From: a virus | IMG/VR virus record: IMGVR_UViG_3300013131_000004 | Location: 1 to 44,629 of that record | Length of the DNA stretch: 44,629 nt | Reading direction: 5' to 3' (one strand) | Program-made: the position numbers and the translations under genes | Notes under the pieces: generated by a model | The model's input: only the letters and a program-made list of their open reading frames with translations | What the model was told of the DNA's origin: nothing | Databases searched by the model: none | Part shown: positions 7,924-15,733 of the stretch, piece by piece | Position numbering within the stretch: the first letter of the stretch is position 1 | How the letters are laid out: the number at the start of each line of letters is the position of its first letter

Positions 7924-8252
7924 TTTACAACGACCCCGTGACCCATATGCGGCTGCGCAAGGCCGCCATCGACGACTTCAAGATGTTCCAGCGCATGGCG
8001 CGCTGGTGTCTCGATACCTACGGGCCCGATACGCCGCGGATGCGCCAGGCGCTGGCCGAGCTGGCCCTGGCCGCCATTGTGCTGGCCCAGGCCCGTGGAC
8101 AAGACCGTGTTCGCGTTCGCCTTATCAGCGAACGCGAAAGCACCATCGCCGAACTGATGGTGCTGGCCAAGCCGGTACTGGAGGCGGACTACGGTCTGCC
8201 GCCGCCCAAGACGTCCGCCAAGAAGAAGGCGGCGACCAAGAGGGGGAGGTAG
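7917..8252 (+). CDS. Hypothetical small helical protein
   Basis: 111 aa from GTG 7917, supported by AAGGAG six nt upstream; the start overlaps the end of the replication gene by 7 nt. The protein is helical and charged (HMRLRKAAIDDFKMFQRMAR), with a lysine/arginine-rich C-terminus (TSAKKKAATKRGR) suggesting nucleic-acid contact. Not recognised. Co-translation with the replication protein suggests a replication accessory role; inference. Confidence 0.8.
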   Translation: MLIYNDPVTHMRLRKAAIDDFKMFQRMARWCLDTYGPDTPRMRQALAELALAAIVLAQARGQDRVRVRLISERESTIAELMVLAKPVLEADYGLPPPKTSAKKKAATKRGR

Positions 8253-8315
8253 CGAGCCCTCTCCCCCCGATGACCGGCACGGGGCCGGCCACCGGGGGAA
8301 CTCGCCGGAGTGCTT

Positions 8316-8369
8316 GGGAATCGCAACCCAGACAGAGGCTTTCCAGGGCCCCGTCAGGGTTGCGATCCC
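8316..8369 (+). other. Long imperfect hairpin in the 8253-8413 intergenic region
   Basis: The 161-bp non-coding stretch 8253-8413 contains GGGAATCGCAACCC (8316-8329) and GGGTTGCGATCCC (8357-8369). These pair over 13 bp with one bulged base and a 27-nt loop. No T-run follows, so it is not a classical terminator; it may be an RNA processing or leader structure for the 8414 gene. Confidence 0.55.
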
Positions 8370-8413
8370 CGGCGCTTCCGTCCAGAGGTTTCAGCGGACA
8401 GGAGTGTGTAACC

Positions 8414-8932
8414 ATGCGAAAGGACGATCTAGAAAAGTTTCTGAGCCACCTCGAACCCCTCGATCTGGCCGATCTGGGAGTGGGCCTCGGGCTGCTGCGC
8501 TACGCCGACGGCCTGACTTTAGCCCATGCTGCCGAGGAGTTGCGCTTGTCGGCCGTGCGCGGCTACAGCCGTGATCAAGTTCTGGCGCTGGTCGAGGCCG
8601 GCTTGACCGACTGGCTCTACCGCCACATCGGAGCGGTCGCCGACGTGCTCATCGGTTGGCAACGTCTCAATGCCGATGGCCTTTCGGCGCCGCGCGGCGA
8701 TATCGGGATCTGGCCCGGACGGATCCAGCCAACGATGAACGAGTTCGTTGGGCAGTGCATGGACGCGGCCCGCTGCTGCCAACGCGAAGTACTCGTCGCC
8801 CAGTTGCAGCGCGCTATGGGTCGCTGCGCCGCGGTGGGTGTGCCCTTCGGGCTAGAGGCCACCGAGATCCTGGACGACGACGGCATCTTCAGCGGCTACA
8901 TGGACGAGACGCCACAAGTGGACATGCCGTAG
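8414..8932 (+). CDS. Hypothetical protein
   Basis: 172 aa from ATG 8414, with GGAG nine nt upstream. The frame is open upstream, but that part looks like non-coding GC-rich sequence and includes the hairpin at 8316-8369. The protein is leucine/alanine-rich and helical (LEPLDLADLGVGLGLLRYAD), soluble, acidic, and has one CC pair (AARCCQREV). No domain recognised. It ends just before a strong hairpin, so it is the last gene of the first early transcription unit. Confidence 0.8.
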   Translation: MRKDDLEKFLSHLEPLDLADLGVGLGLLRYADGLTLAHAAEELRLSAVRGYSRDQVLALVEAGLTDWLYRHIGAVADVLIGWQRLNADGLSAPRGDIGIWPGRIQPTMNEFVGQCMDAARCCQREVLVAQLQRAMGRCAAVGVPFGLEATEILDDDGIFSGYMDETPQVDMP

Positions 8933-8940
8933 CGACCGCC

Positions 8941-8985
8941 GCGGCGAGCGGGGCGCCCACCTCGCTCGCCGCGGGCTTCGGCCCG
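8941..8985 (+). terminator. Terminator-like double hairpin
   Basis: GCGGCGAGCG (8941-8950) pairs perfectly with CGCTCGCCGC (8963-8972). A CGGGC-TTCG-GCCCG hairpin (8972-8985) with the stable UUCG loop is directly fused to it. Only a short CTTT follows, so it may be a weak or Rho-assisted terminator. It separates the first early unit from the promoter at 8994. Confidence 0.6.
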
Positions 8986-8993
8986 TATGACTT

Positions 8994-9047
8994 TGGAAAA
9001 TATAAAACGTAAAGCTGTTGACAATGAAGATCGCGGAGGAATACCAT
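8994..9047 (+). promoter_or_regulatory. Repeated early promoter element, copy 1
   Basis: An A/T-rich block (GAAAATATAAAACG) leads into TTGACA at 9018-9023. The same 30-bp element occurs at 17633 and 21873. A -10 like TACCAT (9042-9047) lies 18 nt downstream but overlaps the start codon of the next gene, so either the transcript is nearly leaderless or the real -10 differs. Confidence 0.6.
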
Positions 9048-9210
9048 GCAGAACATGAGCGAGCCCGTACCCCACGACCCCATCGACCCCGGCCCAGACG
9101 GGCCGTTCTACGTGCTTGAGCAGGCGCTCGCGTACGTGGTGGGCGGGTGCTTGCTGGGCCTGGCGCTGCTACCGATGGTCGGGGACCGGGTGATCCAATG
9201 GCTGCGCTGA
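9046..9210 (+). CDS. Small single-pass membrane protein
   Basis: 54 aa. ATG 9046 is preceded by GGAGG six nt upstream. The N-terminus is proline/aspartate-rich and polar; residues about 29-46 (AYVVGGCLLGLALLPMVG) form one hydrophobic helix, followed by a short basic-aromatic tail (DRVIQWLR). Not recognised. It is the first gene after a strong promoter-like element and overlaps the nuclease gene by 13 nt. Possible roles include host takeover or exclusion at the membrane, but nothing in the sequence decides this. Confidence 0.75.
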   Translation: MQNMSEPVPHDPIDPGPDGPFYVLEQALAYVVGGCLLGLALLPMVGDRVIQWLR

Positions 9211-10478
9211 CCACCCGCACGAGCGACGTCAAGGCGCACGCGGCGTGCCCGCGGTCCTGGTACTACCGGGCCGTGGTGGACGTGGCGACGCGTACTTCGA
9301 CGGCGGCCCAGAAGGGGACCATCGGCCACGCCGACGTGGAGCGCTGGCTGCAGGCGGGCACGGCGCCGGTGAGCAAGGCGGGCAAGCTGCTCGTCCAGGG
9401 CCTGCAGCGCCTCTGCGACAACAACGTGCTGGGGCACTACATCGGAGCGGGCACGGCCGCCGGCAAGGACTGGAAGGGCGATGTCGAGTGGCATTGGACG
9501 ACGGCCATTGAGGTCGCCGGCAAGCCCGTGACCTACCACGGCACGGCCGACTTGGTCTTGTGGGAGACCGACGCGGACGGCCTAGGCGCGATGGTGCCGG
9601 TGATCATCGATCACAAGACCCGCGGCAGCATGGACCTGGCGCTCGATGCCGACGCGCTAGTCGCCGACTGGCAGGCCAATGCCTACGCCTGGGCGGCGAT
9701 GGAGCGGACTGGCGGTAACGTCGTGTATTTCATCCACAACAACATCTGCGAGCGCGACAGCACGGTACGGCCGGTGGCGGTGCGGATGGAGCGCGACCAG
9801 GTGCGGACGGTGTGGCTGGCCCACGTGGTCCGCGAGGTCGAAAAGATGCTCGGCCACGCTCAAGCGGAGCGTGCCGAAGAGGTGCCGGCCGACGTGACCG
9901 GCGAGGCCTGCAGCGCGTACGGCGGGTGCCCGTACAAGAACCGCTGCGGCGCCTGGACGATGCGCACGATCGGCACACCGCCGGTCCTGGAGAAACCCAT
10001 GGCCCTGATGAGTTACGGTAAGACGGCCGCCCCGGCTGCGACCCCGGCGAACGCGCCTACCCCGGCCCAACCGCCCGCCAGTGCCCCCGTGGTGGCCCAG
10101 CAGCCACCGCCGCAGGCCACCGAGCGGCCGCCGGCTACTTCGCCGGCGTCGCACGACCCCGAGACCGGCGAAGTAGCCGGATTCGCGCTGCTGATCAACT
10201 GCAGCGACCTTCCGCGGGCCGGGCAGTTGCCGGTGGGCCTGGTGTCGCTCGACCAGCACCTGGCCGAGATGACGGCGTACGTGTGCAACAAGCGCGGGGT
10301 CGACCACCACAGCCAGGTCAAGTTTGGCGAGGCCAAGGCCGATGTGCTGGCGATGCTAGCGGTCAACCTGCCGCCGACTGGCGCGACGGTCGTGGTCGAC
10401 ACGAGCGACGAACTGCAGCGCGCGGCGCTCGAAGTGCTGTACCCGCACGCGGGCCGCGTGATTCGGGGCTGGAAGTAG
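9198..10478 (+). CDS. RecB/Cas4-like PD-(D/E)XK nuclease with probable Fe-S cluster
   Basis: 426 aa from ATG 9198. The core shows the PD-(D/E)XK signature: GTADLV (D118), VIIDHKTR (D138, K140) and WQANAYAWAAM after it. Four cysteines in the arrangement of Fe-S nucleases are present: C17 in AACPRSWYY and C238, C244, C250 in ACSAYGGCPYKNRC. This is the layout of AddB/RecB/Cas4-type enzymes. Residues about 275-330 are a proline/alanine linker and the last 100 residues form a separate domain I do not recognise. Likely a 5' or 3' resecting exonuclease feeding phage recombination with the SbcC-like and RuvC-like proteins downstream. The start overlaps the small membrane-protein gene. Confidence 0.88.
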   Translation: MAALTTRTSDVKAHAACPRSWYYRAVVDVATRTSTAAQKGTIGHADVERWLQAGTAPVSKAGKLLVQGLQRLCDNNVLGHYIGAGTAAGKDWKGDVEWHWTTAIEVAGKPVTYHGTADLVLWETDADGLGAMVPVIIDHKTRGSMDLALDADALVADWQANAYAWAAMERTGGNVVYFIHNNICERDSTVRPVAVRMERDQVRTVWLAHVVREVEKMLGHAQAERAEEVPADVTGEACSAYGGCPYKNRCGAWTMRTIGTPPVLEKPMALMSYGKTAAPAATPANAPTPAQPPASAPVVAQQPPPQATERPPATSPASHDPETGEVAGFALLINCSDLPRAGQLPVGLVSLDQHLAEMTAYVCNKRGVDHHSQVKFGEAKADVLAMLAVNLPPTGATVVVDTSDELQRAALEVLYPHAGRVIRGWK

Positions 10479-10510
10479 GCCACCACAACGATGCCGAGGG
10501 GGACGAGGCC

Positions 10511-11299
10511 ATGACCGAGGAACAACTGCAAGACCGTTTCAGCGCCATGCACGAGCTGCACGAACTCGCCGCGCTGGAGCGCAAGTGGAACGAAGCGTGC
10601 CGCAAGAAGAACTGGATGTGGCGCGCGCTGCTGACTGCCGAAGCGGCCGAGGACGATGCCAAGACGGTCTTTGACAAGAAGCGGCTGCAGGTCGAAGCGC
10701 TGCTTGAACTCGGCATGGCCACGCACCGCCAGGCCGTGGCCGAGGCGGACAAGACCGAGCGGGAGATGCGCAGCTGCCACGGCTGCAGCGCGCCCATCGG
10801 CGAGAGCGGCGTGGTCGATTCGGAGACCGGCGACTCGTGTGCCAAGTGCTACCTGGCCAATGAGGAAGTGCCCCAGCCCGCGGAGCCCGAGCCCGAGACG
10901 GCGGTGGAAATGGAGCCGGCGTTGCCAGCTTTGCCTATAGGACCGTGGCTTCAAAAGCCGCTTGTGTCTCCGGCCACGCTGCAGGCCGAGATCGATGCAG
11001 CGCCCGCTCCGGCGCGCCTGCCGCCCGAGCCGCTGCCGTACTCGCCGCCGGTGCCGCGCATCAAGCCCACGCTGGCGCCGCCGTTCAAGGCCAGTCCGCC
11101 GCTGACCTTCACGGCCGCGATCGGCAAGGTGTGCACGGTGCCCAACGGCCGGGTGGCGCTCGCGACCATCTTGCGCGAGGTGGCGCATCTGGGCCTGTCC
11201 GAGAGTTCGATCAAGGTCTACCTGCGGCGTCTGGTCACGAGCGGCCACCTGCAACAGATCGGCCCCGGCCATTTTGCCCACAAGGACTGGCGCCGCTAG
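10511..11299 (+). CDS. Zinc-ribbon protein with C-terminal winged-helix-like region
   Basis: 262 aa from ATG 10511. The first 80 residues form a long charged helix (coiled-coil-like). Then comes a four-cysteine zinc ribbon: CHGC at 89-92 and CAKC at 110-113. A proline-rich linker leads to a C-terminal domain with the pattern of a winged helix (ATILREVAHLGLSESSIKVY then LRRLVTSGHLQQIGPGHF), probably binding DNA. Function unknown. The next gene also pairs a zinc ribbon with winged-helix segments, suggesting related roles. The gene starts 32 nt after the nuclease stop. Confidence 0.82.
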   Translation: MTEEQLQDRFSAMHELHELAALERKWNEACRKKNWMWRALLTAEAAEDDAKTVFDKKRLQVEALLELGMATHRQAVAEADKTEREMRSCHGCSAPIGESGVVDSETGDSCAKCYLANEEVPQPAEPEPETAVEMEPALPALPIGPWLQKPLVSPATLQAEIDAAPAPARLPPEPLPYSPPVPRIKPTLAPPFKASPPLTFTAAIGKVCTVPNGRVALATILREVAHLGLSESSIKVYLRRLVTSGHLQQIGPGHFAHKDWRR

Positions 11300-11339
11300 G
11301 CGGCCACACGCCGGCGCGCCGGCACCAAGGAGAGCAGCT

Positions 11340-13319
11340 ATGCCACGTTGGGAAACACGAGTAGGCGGACACGGATACGCCTGGAAGAAAAAAGGGATCT
11401 TTGAGCTGTTTGTGGACGTGACCCGCCGTCCGCCGTGGATTAGCGAGGATACGTTGCGGCACGCCCAGGGCACCGGCGCGGTCCTGGAATGGGACCTGCG
11501 GCAGCATCCGCACCTGTGGCCGGCGGCGCGGCTGTGGCTGTGGAAGGTGGCGACGCAGAAAAGCGAAAAGGAGCAAGAGTTGTTCCCGATGGACTGGCTC
11601 AAGCCCGAGTCGCACTTGGACGAGACGCTCGACCTGGGCCAAGTGCGCGTCGTCAAGATGAGCGCCGACGTGATCGACCGTTACGAAGACTTCGAAAAAG
11701 CCTGGGTTTACCGCCTGACGTTCCAGTTCAGCATCGACGTGGCCGAGGCCCTGTCCGGCTCGCCCGGCACGCAGCAGATGCATCGTCGGCGCCTGGCGGC
11801 CGTGCTTGGCGAACTGTACCCGCTGCACGTGACGCTCAGCCACGCCGAAGACGAGGAACTGGGCGAGCCGACGACAGCGACCGAGCAAGAGCTACTGAGC
11901 GCCTCCAGTCCGCGGTCTGCTGAGATCGTCAAGAATGCGTTCGGTCTAACGGTCGGCCGGGCCAAGAACGCGCAAGAAGCGCTCGATGCGGCCAATGCCG
12001 AGTTTGGCGACGGCAACATCGCCTCGGTCACCATCAAGCGGGGGCGCGACGACGGCACCGAAGAGATCGTCGACCACGCCGGCGCGCCGCTGGCCGATGA
12101 GGAAGACGACGACGACGACGACGACGACGACGGCGACGGCGACTACGTGCCCGAACCCATGCCCGAAGCCACGCCGCCCAAGCGGGTCACCGCGGACGAC
12201 GGCGGCGTGGTCATCGAGCCCAAGGCGGTGGCCAAGGTGCTTACGGCGGAGATGCTGATTGAAAAGCTGATCGCGTGGCCGTCCTTGTACTCGTTCGCAA
12301 TTGCGCAAGACCTTGGTGTCACCAACGCCGACGTGCTGCGGGTGGCCGATGCCGATGAACGCTTTGAAGTGACTGAAAACACTAGCACGTTCAAAGACGG
12401 AATGTGCGTCAAGCTCGTCAACCTCGCGCTGCAGCCCATGTTTGACGACGAGGCGAGCGAGGCCGAGCGCCTGGAAGCGGCACGCACCGATCTGGCGCGC
12501 ATTGCGGCCCACGTGCTGGACGAGCGCGAAAAGAAGAGCTTGCCGTTTCACGACCTGCAGTTTGAAGTGACCCGCCGCGCCCGCAGCGGCAACGTCGAGT
12601 CCATGCTGTGGATGGCGCTCGATGCGCGGCCCAAGCAGTTCAAGATGAGCGGCAACGTCTTCAACCAGGTCGTGACGCTCAAGTGCGAGCCGTCGGCCAT
12701 TGCCAAGCTGCCGGTGCCCAAGCCCGAGCCGGCGCCGGTGCCGGCGTCCGAGCCCACCGTGGCGACGCCGATCTGCACCTCGTGCAACAAGCCCATCGAG
12801 GGTGAGTGGCACGGCAGCAAGCTCTCGGGCTATGTTTGCGACCCGTGCGAGCAAGCGGCCATCGCCAACATGATCGCCAAGGGAAGCGGTAAGACCCCGG
12901 AGATCAAGGCGGCCGAGGTTGCGGAATTGCACCGGCGCATCGTCGGCAACCTGCGGGATCGGACCTTCAACGCCGCAGCCTACATGGTGGCCCAGTCGAT
13001 CGACTCGACCACCGAAGACGTCGTTCGGCACTGCGAGACGCACCCCGAGGCCTTCACGGTGCAGCTGCAGTCCGGCACGCCGACCCGCGTGGTGCTCGTC
13101 GCCGACCCGACGCGCGATGAATTGGCCGCGTTCGTCCAAGAGGAAGTGCGCAGCGAAGTGCACGCTGCCGGGCACGTGAGCAAGGCCACCTTGGCGCGGC
13201 GCATCGCCGACAAGTGGAAGCTGCGGCCGAGCGCGGCGGAGGGCTGGCTGACGCTGGCGCTGATGCACAAGCCCGGCATGTTCGTCGTCGGCAAGGGCGG
13301 CGTCCAGTTGGCCGCGTGA
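11340..13319 (+). CDS. Large protein with Asp9 tract, zinc ribbon and winged-helix-like segments
   Basis: 659 aa from ATG 11340, with AAGGAG seven nt upstream. The N-terminal 180 residues look globular (WETRVGGHGYAWKKKGIFEL). An acidic run with nine consecutive aspartates (256-264) is encoded by nine GAC triplets. Around 300-360 lies a winged-helix-like region (MLIEKLIAWPSLYSFAIAQD). A CxxC-CxxC zinc ribbon sits at C479, C482, C500, C503, and another helix-wing segment near the C-terminus (SKATLARRIADKWKLRPSAA). Not recognised as a known family; the tandem DNA-binding-like modules suggest a replication, recombination or transcription cofactor. The acidic tract could mimic DNA or bind basic partners. 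Confidence 0.82.
   Translation: MPRWETRVGGHGYAWKKKGIFELFVDVTRRPPWISEDTLRHAQGTGAVLEWDLRQHPHLWPAARLWLWKVATQKSEKEQELFPMDWLKPESHLDETLDLGQVRVVKMSADVIDRYEDFEKAWVYRLTFQFSIDVAEALSGSPGTQQMHRRRLAAVLGELYPLHVTLSHAEDEELGEPTTATEQELLSASSPRSAEIVKNAFGLTVGRAKNAQEALDAANAEFGDGNIASVTIKRGRDDGTEEIVDHAGAPLADEEDDDDDDDDDGDGDYVPEPMPEATPPKRVTADDGGVVIEPKAVAKVLTAEMLIEKLIAWPSLYSFAIAQDLGVTNADVLRVADADERFEVTENTSTFKDGMCVKLVNLALQPMFDDEASEAERLEAARTDLARIAAHVLDEREKKSLPFHDLQFEVTRRARSGNVESMLWMALDARPKQFKMSGNVFNQVVTLKCEPSAIAKLPVPKPEPAPVPASEPTVATPICTSCNKPIEGEWHGSKLSGYVCDPCEQAAIANMIAKGSGKTPEIKAAEVAELHRRIVGNLRDRTFNAAAYMVAQSIDSTTEDVVRHCETHPEAFTVQLQSGTPTRVVLVADPTRDELAAFVQEEVRSEVHAAGHVSKATLARRIADKWKLRPSAAEGWLTLALMHKPGMFVVGKGGVQLAA
12105..12131 (+). 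repeat. (GAC)9 microsatellite in coding sequence
   Basis: Nine perfect GAC triplets encode Asp9 inside the 659-aa protein, followed by GGC-GAC repeats. It could vary in length by slippage without frameshift. Confidence 0.9.
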
Positions 13320-13360
13320 GGTCACCACCCTTCAAGCGGCTCGTAGCGGAGGCCCTGGCC

Positions 13361-14008
13361 ATGGCGAAAAAGCGTATCGACAAGGATGCTTACTACACCC
13401 CGGCCGGGGCCATCCGCTCGATCCTGCCGATCTTGCGGGGCGAGTACGGCGTGAGCGAGGCCGACACGGTGCTCGAACCGTCGTGCGGCGGCGGCAATAT
13501 CATTCACGAAGTGGTGCGGGGCCTTGGGATTGACGGTGACCGGGTGACCGGCGTCGATGTAAGCGACCGTGGCTTTGCCGGCATCCACGCCCTGCACACC
13601 GGCGTCTATCTCTGCGAGGCCGACTTCTTGACCTGGGAGTTCGGCGAGATGGCGGAGCCGTTCGGCTTGTGCATCGGCAACCCGCCCTACGGCGACGACC
13701 TGCCGGAGAAATTCATCCGGCGGATCATGGCCGAGCGCATGGCCTACGTCACCGCGTTTCTGCTGCGGCTGAACTGGCTGGGGTCGCAGAAGCGCTCGGA
13801 GCTGCACCGCGAGCTGATGCCCGACGTGTACGTGCTCAGCGACCGGCCGAGCTTCACCGGCGGCGGCAGCGACGGCTGCGAGTACGCGTGGTTCGTGTGG
13901 ACGCTGCCGGGGCGGACGTATCCGGGTCGGCCGGGCCCGGCGCCGCGCAAGTACGGGAGCATCCGGGTGCTGCCGCCGTACGTGGAGCAGGTGGGGTTGT
14001 TTGGGTAG
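13361..14008 (+). CDS. N6-adenine-type DNA methyltransferase
   Basis: 215 aa from ATG 13361, with GGAGG eight nt upstream. SAM-binding motif I is VLEPSCGGGNI (37-47) and catalytic motif IV is NPPY (107-110, in IGNPPYGDDLP). The start DAYYTPAGAIRSIL resembles Eco57I/TaqI-like gamma-class enzymes. No target-recognition domain is obvious and the protein is short, so this is probably an orphan methyltransferase that protects phage DNA from host restriction or marks it for regulation. No restriction endonuclease gene is adjacent. Confidence 0.88.
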   Translation: MAKKRIDKDAYYTPAGAIRSILPILRGEYGVSEADTVLEPSCGGGNIIHEVVRGLGIDGDRVTGVDVSDRGFAGIHALHTGVYLCEADFLTWEFGEMAEPFGLCIGNPPYGDDLPEKFIRRIMAERMAYVTAFLLRLNWLGSQKRSELHRELMPDVYVLSDRPSFTGGGSDGCEYAWFVWTLPGRTYPGRPGPAPRKYGSIRVLPPYVEQVGLFG

Positions 14009-14039
14009 GCGGCCCGCCGGCGGACGACGGAGTGTAACT

Positions 14040-14315
14040 ATGGCAAAGACCTGTAAGTTTTGCGGACAACCGACCACCAAGGGATGGCATCGCCTGAACT
14101 CGGCCCAGCCGGCCAACGGTGAAAACGTGCTGCTGCTCATGCCGGAGAGTCCGAGCATGATCGGCGTCGTTATCGCCTACATCTACGACACCGAGTGGAG
14201 CGGCGCCGCGATTCCGACTCGCATTGAGACGCATCCGAACGACCTATGGCGGCACCTGCCCAAGCGTCGCCACTACCACCACAGCCAGGACTGGAGCAAG
14301 CCATGTACGCTTTGA
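14040..14315 (+). CDS. Small putative zinc-binding protein
   Basis: 91 aa from ATG 14040, with GGAG seven nt upstream. It starts with a CxxC pair (MAKTCKFCGQPTTKGWHR) typical of half a zinc finger, then a small beta-rich domain (GVVIAYIYDTEWSGAAIP) and a histidine-rich end (HLPKRRHYHHSQDW) that might supply the other ligands. It overlaps the ASCH gene by 13 nt. Not recognised. Confidence 0.75.
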   Translation: MAKTCKFCGQPTTKGWHRLNSAQPANGENVLLLMPESPSMIGVVIAYIYDTEWSGAAIPTRIETHPNDLWRHLPKRRHYHHSQDWSKPCTL

Positions 14316-14938
14316 CCGTAAAGCAGCCCTGGGCCGAGGCCATCGCGCGCCACGGCAAGAACGTCGAGAACCGGACCCGCCGACCGCCCGCGCACCTGCT
14401 GGGCGAGCGGATCGCGATTCATGTCGGTCAGGCCAGCGACGACTGGACCTGGATGCGCGACGGCACCGAGCCGTTTCACGACCACCGCCACGACCTGTAT
14501 CTCTGGGCGCAACACGGCTTTGAGCATACGTCGGATCGCGTTCCCAGCGCCGGCCGCATCATCGCGACGGCGCGGCTGGTTGCTTGGTTCCGCCATACCC
14601 CCGGAGAGCGACGGCCTGGCGGCACTATTCCTGGCCGCGACTGGGAGGTCGTCGACGGATTCACGAACGGCGATTGCCTGCGGGCAGTCGATTCGCCGTG
14701 GCTTACCGGTCCGGTCGCCTGGGTACTGGCGGACGTGCGACGTCTGGCGTGGCCGGTCAGCACATGGGCGACGTGCAAGACCTGCCACGGTCTGAAGTTC
14801 GACGCTTCCTCAAGCCACACATGCCGCGCGTGCGATGGCTCCGGAAAACTAGACATCCCGATCCGCGGCCAGGTCTACCCATTCCAGCTGAGCCCCGAGG
14901 TCGAAGCGGCGGTGCTGGCGGCCGAGGTGGCGCCATGA
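14303..14938 (+). CDS. ASCH-domain protein with inserted zinc ribbon
   Basis: 211 aa from ATG 14303, with GGAG just upstream. The start LTVKQPWAEAIARHGKNVEN followed by R-rich sequence is the hallmark of the ASCH (PUA-like) fold, which binds RNA or modified nucleotides. Between about 150 and 185 a DnaJ-like CxxC...CxxC element (CKTCHGLK and CRACDGSGK) is inserted. Related ASCH proteins in phages are often of unknown role, with RNA cleavage or recognition of modified bases proposed. It is in tight operon context with the adenine methyltransferase two genes upstream, which makes recognition of modified DNA or RNA a reasonable inference. Confidence 0.85.
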   Translation: MYALTVKQPWAEAIARHGKNVENRTRRPPAHLLGERIAIHVGQASDDWTWMRDGTEPFHDHRHDLYLWAQHGFEHTSDRVPSAGRIIATARLVAWFRHTPGERRPGGTIPGRDWEVVDGFTNGDCLRAVDSPWLTGPVAWVLADVRRLAWPVSTWATCKTCHGLKFDASSSHTCRACDGSGKLDIPIRGQVYPFQLSPEVEAAVLAAEVAP

Positions 14939-15252
14939 GCTCGACCGCCACCATGGCGCTGTTCGAGCCCGCCGCACGGGCCACTGCCGCCGACCGCCAG
15001 GCCGCCGCCCAGCTTGTGCGCGCCCGCATCAGCGACTCCGCCACCTGGCCGGCGCACAACTACTGCCCGACCGTTCGGCGCATCACGGCGTGCGAGCCCG
15101 GCTGGAACCGGCTGTCTGACCAGCTGGTGGCCGCGCTCGACCTTTTGGGCCTGGTGTGGTTCGACGGCGACACCATGCAGCTCCACAACGGTCGCAACTG
15201 CTCGGAAGCGGCGTGCCTGCGCGCGTCGCGCCTGGCTGGGGGTGTGGCATGA
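14935..15252 (+). CDS. Hypothetical protein
   Basis: 105 aa. It starts at an ATGA overlap with the ASCH gene. Soluble, with three scattered cysteines and the segment CEPGWNRLSDQLVAALDLLG; the C-terminus (DTMQLHNGRNCSEAACLRAS) could be a small helical hairpin. No family recognised. Both ends overlap neighbours by 4 nt, indicating strict translational coupling. Confidence 0.75.
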   Translation: MSSTATMALFEPAARATAADRQAAAQLVRARISDSATWPAHNYCPTVRRITACEPGWNRLSDQLVAALDLLGLVWFDGDTMQLHNGRNCSEAACLRASRLAGGVA

Positions 15253-15560
15253 GCACCAAGGAAGCCAAATGCTGGTTCTGCAGGACGGACGAAGAATTCA
15301 CGCTCTATGCCACGGCTGCTGAGGCCAAGGTCGCCGCTGAAAAGGAGCTTGAGTGGCAGCGCAGCATGGCTGACGACGGCTGGAGCGACGAGGTCAAGAG
15401 CATCTGCTGGGGCGAGGTCTACGAGGTCGCCACGCAGTGCAAGGTGCAGGAGCTGTGCACAGACGAGGACTGCGAGAACGACGACCACTGGCACGGCGAC
15501 GACTTCGACGTGTACTGCGAGTACGAGCTCATGGCGCCAGGTGCCGAGGTGCCGAAGTGA
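15249..15560 (+). CDS. Acidic cysteine-containing hypothetical protein
   Basis: 103 aa. ATGA overlap with the previous gene. A CWFC pair at the N-terminus (EAKCWFCRTDEEF) and later cysteines in QELCTDEDCENDDHWH suggest a small metal-binding fold. It is strongly acidic overall. Not recognised. Confidence 0.75.
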   Translation: MSTKEAKCWFCRTDEEFTLYATAAEAKVAAEKELEWQRSMADDGWSDEVKSICWGEVYEVATQCKVQELCTDEDCENDDHWHGDDFDVYCEYELMAPGAEVPK

Positions 15561-15733
15561 AGCAACTCGACCCACGCACCTACGAGGCGACGCACTTCAC
15601 GGTCGTTGTAGCGCCGGATGTAGCCGCAGCCTACACCGCAACGGTAGGCCCGCTGCCAGAAGGCGTCGTCGCTGCGGACATCTGTGCGCCTGGGTCGATC
15701 CTGCTCGTGTCGCGCAATACCAAGGTGCTCTGA
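15557..15733 (+). CDS. Small hypothetical protein
   Basis: 58 aa from a GTG at 15557 that overlaps the previous stop (GTGA). The sequence is beta-prone (THFTVVVAPDVAAAYTATVG, then GSILLVSRNTKVL). Its stop TGA shares a base with the helicase ATG. It is kept as real because of the continuous chain of overlapping starts and stops; function unknown. Confidence 0.65.
   Translation: MKQLDPRTYEATHFTVVVAPDVAAAYTATVGPLPEGVVAADICAPGSILLVSRNTKVL

Noticed and set aside
10013-11656. 547-aa open frame on the minus strand
   Set aside because: Antisense to the nuclease tail, zinc-ribbon protein and start of the 659-aa protein, each of which has its own ribosome site and motifs.
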